In this document: in pieces, positions 21,141-31,035 of the stretch
Position numbering within the stretch: position 1 is the first letter of the stretch
Layout: every line of letters begins with the position of its first letter
NCBI GenBank assembly: GCA_900169235.1
Contig: FWCC01000216.1
Span: forward strand, 30,870 to 94,869
Length of the DNA stretch: 64,000 nt
Direction: 5' to 3'
From: Zarea fungicola
Lineage: Eukaryota; Ascomycota; Sordariomycetes; Hypocreales; Cordycipitaceae
Translations under genes and position numbers: made by a program
The notes under the pieces: model-generated
Told to the model about the DNA's origin: nothing
Databases searched by the model: none
The model's input: the letters and a program-made list of their open reading frames with translations, nothing else

Positions 21141-21197
21141 CATCCAACCATCCAACCATCCAACCATCCAACCATCCAACCATCCAATCCATCCAAT
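21141..21197. repeat. Tandem CATCCAAC octamer repeat
   Basis: Six consecutive 8-bp units CATCCAAC/T (21141-21188) and one more after a single-base shift (21190-21197). It ends 13 bp before the ATG of the ACT-domain gene, so it lies in that gene's 5' leader or core promoter. Confidence 0.9.
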
Positions 21198-21210
21198 TAC
21201 TACTCCATCA

Positions 21211-21648
21211 ATGGCTACCCTCATGCAGGACCCCGGCGAAAAGTCGCTCAGCATCCTCCTCTCCTCCCTCACCACCGTGCTGCACCCCGAGACGTACGTC
21301 TTTGCCACGCTCCCCAGCGGCGCAACCGTCCCGCCGCTCGCCGACATCCAGCTCTTCTTTCGCGAGACGGAAGCCATCACCGTTATTGTGACTAGGCAAT
21401 ACGCCCAGGACAACAAGCTCGAGTACTTTTTCCCCTGCAAGATGATTACCTGCAACATTACCTCGAGCCTCGAGGCTGTCGGGTTCATGGCCGTGATTGC
21501 GACCAGACTGGCCACGCTGGACATGGGCGTCAACCCGGTCAGCGGATTTTACCACGACCACTTGTTTGTGCCAGAGGGGAGAGAGCATGACGCCGGCGAG
21601 GCATTGGCTAAATTGGCCGAGGAGAAGAAGCAGGAATTGCAGCAGTAG
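21211..21648 (+). CDS. ACT-domain-containing protein (DUF2241-type)
   Basis: A single-exon 145-residue protein. Segments such as TYVFATLPSG, IQLFFRETEAITVIVTRQYA, MITCNITSSLEAVGFMAVIA and GFYHDHLFVPEGREHDAGEA match the paired-ACT family formerly called DUF2241, found in bacteria and fungi. ACT domains commonly bind amino acids, but the ligand and partner are unknown. The domain occupies nearly the whole chain. Codon usage is GC-rich like the neighbouring PDI and exosome genes, in contrast to the flanking accessory genes. Confidence 0.85.
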   Translation: MATLMQDPGEKSLSILLSSLTTVLHPETYVFATLPSGATVPPLADIQLFFRETEAITVIVTRQYAQDNKLEYFFPCKMITCNITSSLEAVGFMAVIATRLATLDMGVNPVSGFYHDHLFVPEGREHDAGEALAKLAEEKKQELQQ

Positions 21649-22116
21649 GCGAGCGACAGTTTGTACGCGGGGTACTATGCATAACACGACAAGGGTGACG
21701 GGACATGACTGAATCAAAGGCGTTTGGCGGCGGAACCTAAAATAAATTTCTTGGATTTAAAAGGAAAAAAAAAATGTCAAATCAGTGCAGGAATACAATT
21801 ACTTATTCCAGTTGTAAATATAAAAGCACAGCCAGCAGTGTTGATAATCCCTGTCCGCGATTGTTAGTGCCAGAGGTACATTCCGTCGCCCCGCACAAGC
21901 TTCACGCCACTGTGGCTCGACCTTTTGTTTCTGCCACCTGTTCCATTTCCATTCTCGGCCATCTTGAACAGGCCAGCTGTCGCAGTTTGCATCCTCCTCG
22001 TCAACGCTGCAATAAAAGACGAAGGCATGCAGCCATAGCTGACCAGCAGTTCTCCCACTTGTTATCTGCAGTTATACTCAACTTTACCGTTTCTCGACAA
22101 CACCCAACCCCGCACG

Positions 22117-23769
22117 ATGCACCAGCATTCCGTCACGTCCGCCCTCGCGGTCCTGCTCGCCACGGCGCCGACAGCATGGGCTGGCTTCTACACCAAAAAC
22201 TCGCCTGTCCTCCAGGTCGATGCCAAGAATTTTGACAGACTGATTAACAAGTCCAATCACACGTCTGTACGTTGAAACCATCATTGCGTATCCATACTCA
22301 TTATGCTACACTACCTACAAACACCTACATATACCTACACACCTCTACACACCCAATACCATATACCATATACCACATACTAACACACCCAGATTGTCGA
22401 ATTCTACGCCCCCTGGTGCGGCCACTGCCAAAACCTCAAACCCGCCTACGAAAAGGCCGCCAAGAACCTCGACGGCCTCGCCAAGGTCGCCGCCGTCGAC
22501 TGCGACGAAGACGTCAACAAGCCCCTCTGCGGCAGCATGGGCATAAAGGGCTTCCCCACCCTCAAGATTGTCCGCCCCGGCAAGAAGCAGGGCCGTCCCG
22601 TCGTCGAGGACTACAACGGTGGCCGCACCGCCGGCGCCATTGTCGACGCCGTCGTCCAAAAGATTAACAATCACGTCACCCGCGTCACCGACAAGGACCT
22701 CGACGCCTTTCTCGCAAAGGACGCCGACGCGCCCAAGGCCCTGCTCTTTACCGACAAGGGCACCACCAGCGCCCTCTTGCGCAGCATCGCCATTGATTAC
22801 CTCGGTGTCATGGGCGTCGCGCAGGTTCGCAACAAGGAGACGGCCGCCGTGGCCAAGTTTTCTATTGACAAGTTTCCTACCCTAGTCCTAATCCCCGGAA
22901 AAGACCAGGAGCCCGTCGTGTACGAGGGCGAGATGAAGAAGGAGGCCATGATCAAGTTCCTCAGCCAGGCCGGCGAGCCCAACCCGGATCCCGCCCCTCT
23001 CAAGGCCAAGGCCGACAAGGCCGATAAGAAGGCGGATAAGAAGGCCGACAAAAAGGCCGACAAGAAAAGGGAAGATAAAAAGGAAAAGAAGCCCAAGGCC
23101 GACAAGCCTCCCAAAGCCTCTGAAGAGCACCCCGACGGCGAGCCCGTCGTCAACCTCAAAGACGCCGAAGCCGAGGCCGAGGCAGAGACTGAAACTACCA
23201 AGGAAGCTCCCGCCGCTTCCACCCCCGAACTCATCATCATCCCCACCGCCTCCGACAAGCAGCAAGTCGCCGAAAAGTGCCTCCAGCAAAAGTCCCACAC
23301 CTGCATCCTCGCCCTCGTCCCCGATGCCGAGTCAGACGACGCCGCCAAGGCCATCCACTCCCTCTCCCAGCTCAACACAAAGTACATTCACGGCCACAGA
23401 CAACTCTTTCCCTTTTTCGCCGTCCCCGACACCGTCGAGGACCTCGCCTCGATCCGCCAGACGCTCGACCTCACCAAGGGTAAGGTGGTGCTGGTGGCGC
23501 TCAATGCGCGCCGCAACTGGTGGCGAAAGCACGAGGGCGACTTGGATGCCGCCAGCGTCGAGGCCTGGGTCGATGCCATTCGCATGGGCGAGGGCACCAA
23601 GATGAAGCTCCCCAAGGGTATCGTCGAGGTCGAGGAGGAAGAGGTCAAGGCTGAGGAGCCCAAGACGGAAGAGCCCAAGGCTGAAGAGGAGAAGCCTGTC
23701 GAGGAGGCACCCATTGAAGAAGAAGCCAAGGTGGAAGAAGACGCAGACGAGGTCCACGACGAGTTGTAA
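22117..23769 (+). CDS. ER protein disulfide isomerase (Mpd1/PDI6-like)
   Basis: Exons 22117-22266 and 22393-23769 (intron GTACGT..CCCAG) encode 508 residues. A signal peptide covers about residues 1-22 (SALAVLLATAPTAWAG). One catalytic thioredoxin domain has the site YAPWCGHCQNLKP. A second, non-catalytic thioredoxin-like fold runs from about DKDLDAFLAKDADAPKALLF to EGEMKKEAMIKFLSQ. A lysine/aspartate-rich linker with repeated KADKK units follows, then a third region without cysteine active site. An acidic tail ends in HDEL, the ER retrieval signal. The enzyme should oxidise and isomerise disulfides of secretory proteins in the ER. The start was chosen because it gives the signal peptide. Confidence 0.93.
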
Positions 23770-23968
23770 AAATGTATGCTACCCACCCAGCCGCGACACC
23801 ACAAGCAGCCCGTGTCGCGTGCAATTTTTTCTGTAGTTGTAGCCCACAAGCGGCCACCCAATATAGAGCACTGTGAAATTATTCATGAAGCCTTTTCTTT
23901 AAGCCTGTTCCTTTAACGTTTTTTTTTCCTTCGGTTTTTTCGTTTTTTCCCTTTTTCCCTTTTTTTTT

Positions 23969-24864
23969 TTACTCGTCCAAATCCATCACCATCGTGTCGC
24001 TCCTTTGTATCGCCCCCTCGCGAATCATCTTGCCACCCTTGCTCTTCACCACCCCGTCCAAAAATTTGTGCACCTGCTTGCACCCATCAATGCCCACCAC
24101 CAGCATGCCCTCCAGCCGGCTGACCTGGATCCGGCTCTCGCACGCCAGCACCGCCACGCGGTCGCTGCTCCCCAGCGTCGCCACTGTGAGATACGGCAGC
24201 TCCTGCTCTTCCTGGTTGTTTAGATCGAGGAGCGGGTCGGCCGCCTCGTCGCCGGCGGCAAAGGAGGATGTCGAGCCGGCCGTGCACGCGGAAATGTAGT
24301 CGGTCATGGGGATGCCCGCGTCAATGAGTGCGAGCGTCGTGGCGTTGATGAGGGCCGCGAGCAGCGACCCGTCCTGCGAGAGGACGTGCAGCGAGACGGA
24401 GATGCTCGAGTGCGGAAAGATGTGCGTGTGGAGGTTGGAGGAGAGGGCTTTGGCAATGGTGATTTCCATTTCTTGTATGCGTCTACACATTATTAGATTA
24501 GCATTTGTTTGCGCACCAGCAATTTCAACAAACAACACAATGGCAATGTAGAAGAAACTCACTTATCATTACGCCCACGCTTCTTGCGATCCACGCTCGA
24601 AAACCCAGCAATCGTGATATTCACATTCACCGTCGCCCCGTCCTTGCCATTGGCCTGCCCGCCACGGCGCTGCTGCTGCTGCTGCTGCTGCTCCGACGGA
24701 CCCGTCACGACGCACATGATCTTGGTGTGGCCCATTTCCAGGTACGACGACCCGTCGGCGGCATTCTGTGTGCGGATGAGGGCGTGCAGCCGACGGAGCT
24801 CGTTCCAGCGGCGGCCGTCGACGCGCAGCAGCGCCAGGGAGTATGTGGACGTATCGAGAGGCAT
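23969..24864 (-). CDS. SKI6: Exosome complex subunit Rrp41/Ski6 (RNase PH fold)
   Basis: Exons 24563-24864 and 23969-24482 (intron 24483-24562; GTGAGT..TGTAG) encode 271 residues. The N-terminus MPLDTSTYSLALLRVDGRRW and following GSSYLEMGHTKIMCVVTGP are characteristic of Rrp41. Later RNase PH segments include EITIAKALSSNLHTHIFPHS, VLSQDGSLLAALINATTLAL and DAGIPMTDYISACTAG. It is a ring subunit of the RNA exosome that processes and degrades RNA in nucleus and cytoplasm. An insertion of seven glutamines (CAG repeat, 24670-24690) sits in the loop after VTGPSE. The gene converges with the PDI gene, with 199 bp between stops, including long T-tracts. Confidence 0.93.
24670..24690. repeat. CTG/CAG trinucleotide repeat in Rrp41 coding region
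   Basis: Seven CTG units on plus, read as seven Gln codons in the minus-strand Rrp41 gene. Length variation would change only the glutamine loop. Confidence 0.9.
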
Positions 24865-26402
24865 GGTTGAGAATTTGTCGCAAAACGTCGGTCGAGAATT
24901 TCTGTATGCCGAGTGCGGAACCAGTACAATGCGCGTTTGCCTTTCTCGTCTCTGACTGACTGTAAAGCTCAAAAATTATTGATGCAGATTGATTGCCCGG
25001 CTCCACCGCCTGCCTTTTACCCGCCCCACTCATTGTGGCTGACCCTAACCCGAGACAACCCTCCTGGCCAGAATAAGAATTTAGAGTCATCAGACAGCTT
25101 CCGGACATCCAGGCCCCTGTGATTATCCCCCTCTATTCTTACGGCGCTGACCAAAGTATTAGTATCCCCCAATAAACAATCAGAATAGTTTTCCATACTA
25201 TTTCCATAGTACTCTCTACTTGTTATTAAGTTATTATAGGGCACCTATTACTCCCTTAGGGCGCGCCTTAGCCTCCCTGTGTCACAATAATACATTTGTA
25301 ACAGTGTGCTCCTACCTTTATAAATATGTCGGTACTATTGCCCCTACTGTCTAACCTACTAAATCCATTTTGCAGTACAAATGGCGGTACACTTCCTAAT
25401 AGTACCGCTAAATAAATGATAGGATACACCGAAGTAATATAATTAGGTTCCTAGTTACCGCGCAATTAGACGGTAGTATATTGCAAGTCATCATTCTGAT
25501 ATCCATGTTTCTTGTCAACGTCTAAAGCGAATCTGGAGAGCAGCTGACAGGTCTCTCTTGCTATTGCTTTCTTGCTGCGTATCCGAAGCCCTAGTTACCG
25601 CCAAGCACGGCAGTCTCCTACTCGACCCGCAGGATGCGCGCCAAGCCGGAGAAGCCGAAGCGCGGTGACTGTCCATTGCTATGCAAGGCCACCCACCAGT
25701 GGCACCAAACTTGGAGAGCTAGTTACAACAGCTTTCCACAATATCAGCAGGCCATCATATGTTGGAACTTGCTGATGGCGTGAACCATAAAATCAAGCTT
25801 AATGCCAAACTGTTTTTTGATACTCTCACATGTACACCCCACTTAATGTCAGATTCTTCCAGTGTTCCAGGCTCTCATGGCGGATAGCACGAAAAGGCCG
25901 CAGGGTCGGTCTATTCCCTGTGGCTCACCGATGAGTAACTCATTGATTCCACATGGTATGATGATGATGATGCTAGATTAAACCTACCTTGGTGGTAAGG
26001 CGGAGCCTCATGAGGCAAGGTCCAATCTGTATCCCCACGACTTGTCCATACGCATGTGCCCTACCACACTGTTTTACATGCTAGTAGCCTTATTGTTGCG
26101 CCTGTGCACCGACTTGCATCTATGGAGATTGCCGAACCGCTTTTTGAGGGGAAGTAGTTGAAAGGTCTGTGCGGCAGTACTATCAAACTGTTTATACCCC
26201 TGCTTGCTTACTTGAATCCACTTGACAAGACAAATACGGCAGGTGAAATTAGCTTCCTGCCTCTATCATCTTTTTCTAGCCCATCCAGAAAGGTATAAGA
26301 CAGGAAGTGTCTCGCGAGAAAAACCGCAGTTTTGAACAATCGAGCAAGTCAAACAACCAAAACTCCCATTATATTCAATTTCCTCTACTTTATTCCAAGA
26401 CA
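24865..26402. other. AT-rich intergenic region at core/accessory boundary
   Basis: About 1.5 kb with no supported gene. The part from about 25130 to 25470 is visibly rich in TA and short T/A runs. This could reflect a mutated repeat or simply intergenic composition. A short ATG microsatellite lies near 25958-25972. A TATAAG at about 26294 may belong to the promoter of the secreted protein downstream. Confidence 0.3.
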
Positions 26403-26909
26403 ATGCTTCTAAGCCTTTCCACCGTCAAGGCCCTCGGCCTCGCCTCTGTTCTAGCATTTGGCACAGCCAGCCCTATCGACCTGCCAGAACAGGTAGAGCC
26501 CGTGTCAGACCTAGACCAAAGAATCTTGGGCAACGAAGCCACTTCACTCCTCTGCGTTACACCGAGTAATAGCAAGTGTGGCCTCTGGGTTTCCTACACC
26601 AACGGAAAGACGCGCCAAAGCGTCAAGTATGAAACTGGAGGTACAACTGCCTGCGCCTACCAGCTTCTACGAAAGCATACCAACAATGCTGGTTTCTGGG
26701 CAAATCTCAACTTTCTTGGGAGTGCTGGGTTGAACATTGGCTATAATCCTACCGGTTCCAGCATTGCGTTGGGTAAAGCTGATTGGAGTCGAAACGACCA
26801 GGCTCATCTCAACGCACGATGCCTCAACGAATTCGGCTGGAGGGACAATGTCGACAATTCCAAGAGCTCAGAGGCATTTTGGGGCAACTTGGGCAAGAAA
26901 CTGTTTTAA
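26403..26909 (+). CDS. Small secreted protein, four cysteines, unknown family
   Basis: A single-exon 168-residue protein. The ATG at 26403 gives a clear signal peptide (MLLSLSTVKALGLASVLAFG). The acidic propeptide-like segment LPEQVEPVSDLDQR that follows could end at a single arginine. The mature part has four cysteines (LLCVTPSN, SKCGLW, TTACAYQ, NARCLNEFGW), enough for two disulfides. It is rich in Asn, Gly, Trp and aromatic residues, as in small lectin-like or beta-sandwich proteins. I do not recognise the family. A longer in-frame start at 26307 would bury the signal peptide and is not preferred. Secretion and a possible effector role are inference. Confidence 0.75.
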   Translation: MLLSLSTVKALGLASVLAFGTASPIDLPEQVEPVSDLDQRILGNEATSLLCVTPSNSKCGLWVSYTNGKTRQSVKYETGGTTACAYQLLRKHTNNAGFWANLNFLGSAGLNIGYNPTGSSIALGKADWSRNDQAHLNARCLNEFGWRDNVDNSKSSEAFWGNLGKKLF

Positions 26910-27383
26910 TATACGCGTCTGTTTGTTTCGTTACACCATGGTAGTGTACTGGTATTCTTATAGACGTGGCTTTAGTTTTAGGAATCTACTGGTACTCTTC
27001 TGTGACGTGGCTGCTAAAGATAAATTGTAGAATGAGAAAGTGGAATGTTTTAATTTGAATACTCGAGCAGATCTGTTACACAGTATCACCACGGCACACG
27101 TAAGACTTTTAGCCGCTTACTTCTCTTCTACTCACCATGTTGGGATGAGTAGCTCAGCAATCGCCGCGCACCCGTGATAATTTCTGTATTGTCAATGAAC
27201 AGCTATATATGTGCTTCGCCAACATACTTTTTCTTTGGCTTCTACCATGAGAGAACCATCGAATCTTTACAGCACGTCGCCATTAATGACGCGACACTGA
27301 AGTTTTGTATAGATAACCTAATCCTAAACCATTAAACCTTAAGATAACCCTAGCGTAACAATTACATCGAACGCAGTCTAGTA
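26910..27383. other. Intergenic region between convergent genes
   Basis: About 470 bp, containing the 3' flanks of the secreted protein and the lectin-type gene. Nothing else seen. Confidence 0.3.
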
Positions 27384-29759
27384 TCAGTCGACTTCCAACC
27401 AATCGTTGCTTAAACCATCACCAATTTGAGTGGCAGGGACTATGTTCTTTAAACCACCATCATTTATTGCTTCCCATTCCGAGTTTAGCACGACGCCACC
27501 GGCTGCCACCACTTGAAGCATGATTTGTGGTGGCGTGCCATTGAGACGAGTGGCCAGCGGCGCGCTCATTGCGGAGATGTTCAAATCAAACCATCCAGAA
27601 CTCCACGTTGACCCAAGCAGAGCCCGATGATGGATTGTCCCGCTCTTACTTAGGATGAAGACATCTAGACGGTCGCTTGCGGTCACGGCAACTGTTGGCA
27701 CACTTTTCCATGACCCGTTTAAGTTATGCGAGTCGCTATAGCCCGAATTAATGGTCCAGGATATATGAAATAAACTCTTGCTACTTTTAGACACGCCAAA
27801 AAAGTCGAGACGGTCATCTGCTGGAGACACCAAAACGGGGTCGCCTACGTAAAACCCGCCAAGGGCATTCCAGGGCCCCCATCGATTCCGGCTATTAAGC
27901 CACTGCCTGTGGTATGGGGAGCCACGGTCCTTGTCGTATATAATCACATCGTTGGTCGTGGTGCTGTTGCGGCATGCCACAGCCGGCGCACTGCGCGCTG
28001 CTTTGCCTTCTCCCCCATTTATGCTCGATTCCCAGCCTGGCGTCACGGTATGCCAATCGTTCAGACTATTCTCCCAATAGTTATGCTGTATGAGCTTCGC
28101 CTGGGTATCCTCACGAACCCAGACATGGATTGCGGCATTCTGGGCTTCAAGACAGAGAACGGCCGGGCTGCTCGCCTTGGCCCCGAGAACTTCCCAGTCC
28201 CCCCATGTGCCGTTTGAAAACGAACCCGCCATGACCGTGCTATCATCTCTAATGTAAAATACTCCCAGCCTCTTTGGGTTTCCCCAAGTAAGGCTAGTTG
28301 GCTGACTCTTTGCCTGTTGCTGAGTACTACTCCAACTACCCGTCCATGAGCCCCCCTCTTTTTTTGTGAACTAGAGACGTCCGTCGTGTCCTCTAGCTAG
28401 AAGAAAGGTCTGTCCGTCGAGGTCCGCACTGCTTAGAATTTGAGGTAGAATGGCGTTTTGACGTTTCCTGGTGCAGCAAGTTGTCAGTAATCACATGACT
28501 CAAGGCAATATAAGCCGCTGGACATACTGAGCTGCAGCCTTTTTGGCCAAGCTCGCCAGTACGGTTGGCACGACGATAACCGCAGCGACAAGCAGCACCA
28601 AAGAAGACCGGATTAACCAACGGAACCTCGGGGAGCGCAACCATGTCTGATGCGCATATTTGACTGCCGACCTGGCGATGCGTCCGAGACCAAACGTGTC
28701 TTTACTTCCGAGTTCGGCCGGCATGTCTTGTAGAAATAACCTCGTGTATGCAGCTGCTGTTGCAGCAGCATAATCGTGCCACTCCTTATTCTTATGTGAG
28801 TCTGCGTAATCGCAAATCCCTCGAATGGGTAAAGCGTCCATTAGTCCAGCAGCTTCCATCTCGAAGCACAAAAACTTGTGCTGTGCGGCCATTTCGTCCC
28901 GTTTTCGCGCGTTTCTTATTACGCTATTGCCCGAACCGATGCCTCCGTAGAATATTTCGGGTATGTTGGTGGAACGCGGGGTTCGTAGCAGCACACTTTC
29001 CGGGTCACAGTCGTCGCATGTTGGTGCGTTGCGAGGATGATGATCGTAAGACGTCTGGAAGAGGTTATCGGGGTGGCTTGGACGCGAGAGGTTCGGGAGT
29101 TGACTTTGTAAGATCTCTAGTATCTTCTCGCCACAACTATGCACATCATGCTTCGTAGAAAAAACGGATACAGCAGCGGCTAACCGTGGCGCTGGACGCT
29201 TCACGGGGCCGGTCACCTGAAACTGCTCGTCTGTGGTGTGCTTCCCCAAGTCATACTGCATCACGCTCATGCCGACGATAACATCTCCAAGGCGTATGTC
29301 ACTCATGCTGCTAGGTGCGCCGCCGGCGATGCCGACAATAAAGGTAGCACGGATGCCCGTAAAGCTTCGCTTTAGGTTTGTTGCGACAATGGCCGCCCTA
29401 ATTGTCCCAGCCTCCTCAATCGGGGCCACCATGACCACTTTGTGCACGCCAATGCCGCCTAGCACATATAAGTTTTCATCCCCGGCAATAGTTAGCGACT
29501 CGTATACTTCGTCCAGCATGGGATGAGCCGCTTTGAACTCCTTTCTCAGAGCGCAGATCCAGGCGATTGTATAATCTTCGCGTCGCGGCTTGACCCGGCG
29601 CGTAAGGCTCCCACCATCCGACGCTTTGGGCAGCCTATGAATGGGCAAAAGGGGTAGGCTGGAGCCTCGTTCTCCATGCAGGTGCGGCCTTTGATCCATA
29701 GAATATGTGTGTGCATCCAATCTGGAAGAAATCTTCCCTGGTGTACGATCCATACCCAT
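27384..29759 (-). CDS. Nucleoside-phosphorylase-like domain / TM helix / PLL-type lectin propeller, with one in-frame TAG
   Basis: Exon 1 (28528-29759) encodes a PNP_UDP_1-like domain: REDYTIAWICALRKEFKAA, FIVGIAGGAPSSMSDIRLGD, FEMEAAGLMDALPIRGICDY and AAATAAAYTRLFLQDMP. It ends in a basic stretch and one membrane helix (SSLVLLVAAVIVVPTVLA). A 60-nt intron (28468-28527; GTATGT..CCAG) leads into exon 2 (27384-28467). Exon 2 encodes repeated blades such as FLLARGHDGRL, TWGNPKRLGVFYI, RLDFFGVSKSSKSLFH and RLDVFILSKSGTIHHRAL, as in PLL/fucose-lectin-like beta-propellers. The two exons are in frame (2316 nt), except for a TAG at 28371-28373 where a Trp is expected after DGRL. In fungi the phosphorylase domain often forms the N-terminus of NLR-like proteins. 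The predicted product would put the enzyme domain inside and the lectin outside a membrane, if the TAG is not real or is read through. If real, it leaves the phosphorylase and TM part only. The start could lie upstream; 29759 is the first ATG in frame. Confidence 0.7.
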
Positions 29760-31035
29760 ACTCGATGCGACAGATGGGTGCCAACGTAGTAATGCTGCCT
29801 TGACAAGCCACAGCACGTGACAGAAATGCAGGCCACTCTAGTAAAGGTACGTCCTTCATACTGCAAGGATGATGTTCGACTATTATTAGGCCTTTGACCG
29901 TCGGTAGATACTTGGGACTCCGTTGCGAAGATACCGATGGCCCTCTGTTGCTGCGCACATGAGGCAACAATGGATAGGACTATGCCTGATGAAAGTAGTC
30001 TAGGTAATTAAAAGTTAGTACAGTACTCTACGCGCTAATTATATTACACTAAATCTATTAACAATACTCATACTCTTTCTATGCAACTTTTGTTGCGCCG
30101 TACTCTCAACACAATCGCTCGCGAATGATGCCTAGGCACTAATATGTGCTCCTAGATCCACGTCGATGGTGTTGGCAATGTTCGGCACAAGCATGCGGAA
30201 GCCAAAATAGGGGGTGGCGAGAATGCAGTGCTGGGAAAGGGCAACGTGGTCTCCTCAGATGCGAGAAGAGCAGCACCTTTGCAAGCCCCGTATTTAACTA
30301 ATGGCAAGTACCTCACAGGAATACTACAGTGCTACTGTCCAAGACCTGGTCTAGTCGGACGTGGCACAAGCGGCAGGCTGGATTCTTCTGCAGCGTAACG
30401 TAGCCTAATTCCCACGACCGAGCCCAATTTTCAAGGCCGTCAGCGAGATGCAGGGTGGCTCGAGCTGAACCCCCTTTTATACTGCATGAGGCTTGGCATT
30501 GCCCGCCACGGCGCTTAAGCCAGTATGAGTAATGTTGCGTTGTAATTGTGGGTAGAGCTTTACAACTGGTGGTAGCAAAGCTCACTACACTGCAGAAAGA
30601 AGAACCGTAAGGGCAAATGAATGCAAACTTTTGTTCCTTGTTCTTCTATAAAGAAAATAATGTAGCTAGGAATACCTACCTTTATATCATAGGCAAAATC
30701 CTTTGTTTACAAAGTCCTCCTTGGGTTGTTTATTTACGCTTTTGTTATTATACCTTCTTGCTGATTACTTCGCAGTTTTGCGTGGTTGGTAGTGGCGCAC
30801 CACCCTCCGCGATATCAGCCTCATCATGTTACGTTTTGGAGCAATGCTGCCCAAGGGCTATCATCTACCGGCCGATGATAATGCCTTTTACCCCGCACGA
30901 TCTTCACTCAGCAACGCTGAACAAAGCTGCTGACCAATATATATACGTGTACATGTTTCTCGCAAAATCTATTAGCGCTTAAACGAGCTAGATACTGTTA
31001 ATTAACGGGCGCCTCTATCCCTTTCCTGGTATAGC
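29760..31035. other. Intergenic region, gene-poor
   Basis: About 1.3 kb without a supported gene. It is TA-rich near 30000-30080. Frames at 30313-30585 and 30617-30982 lack domains. It should contain the promoters of the divergent lectin-type and alpha-glucosidase genes. Confidence 0.3.
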
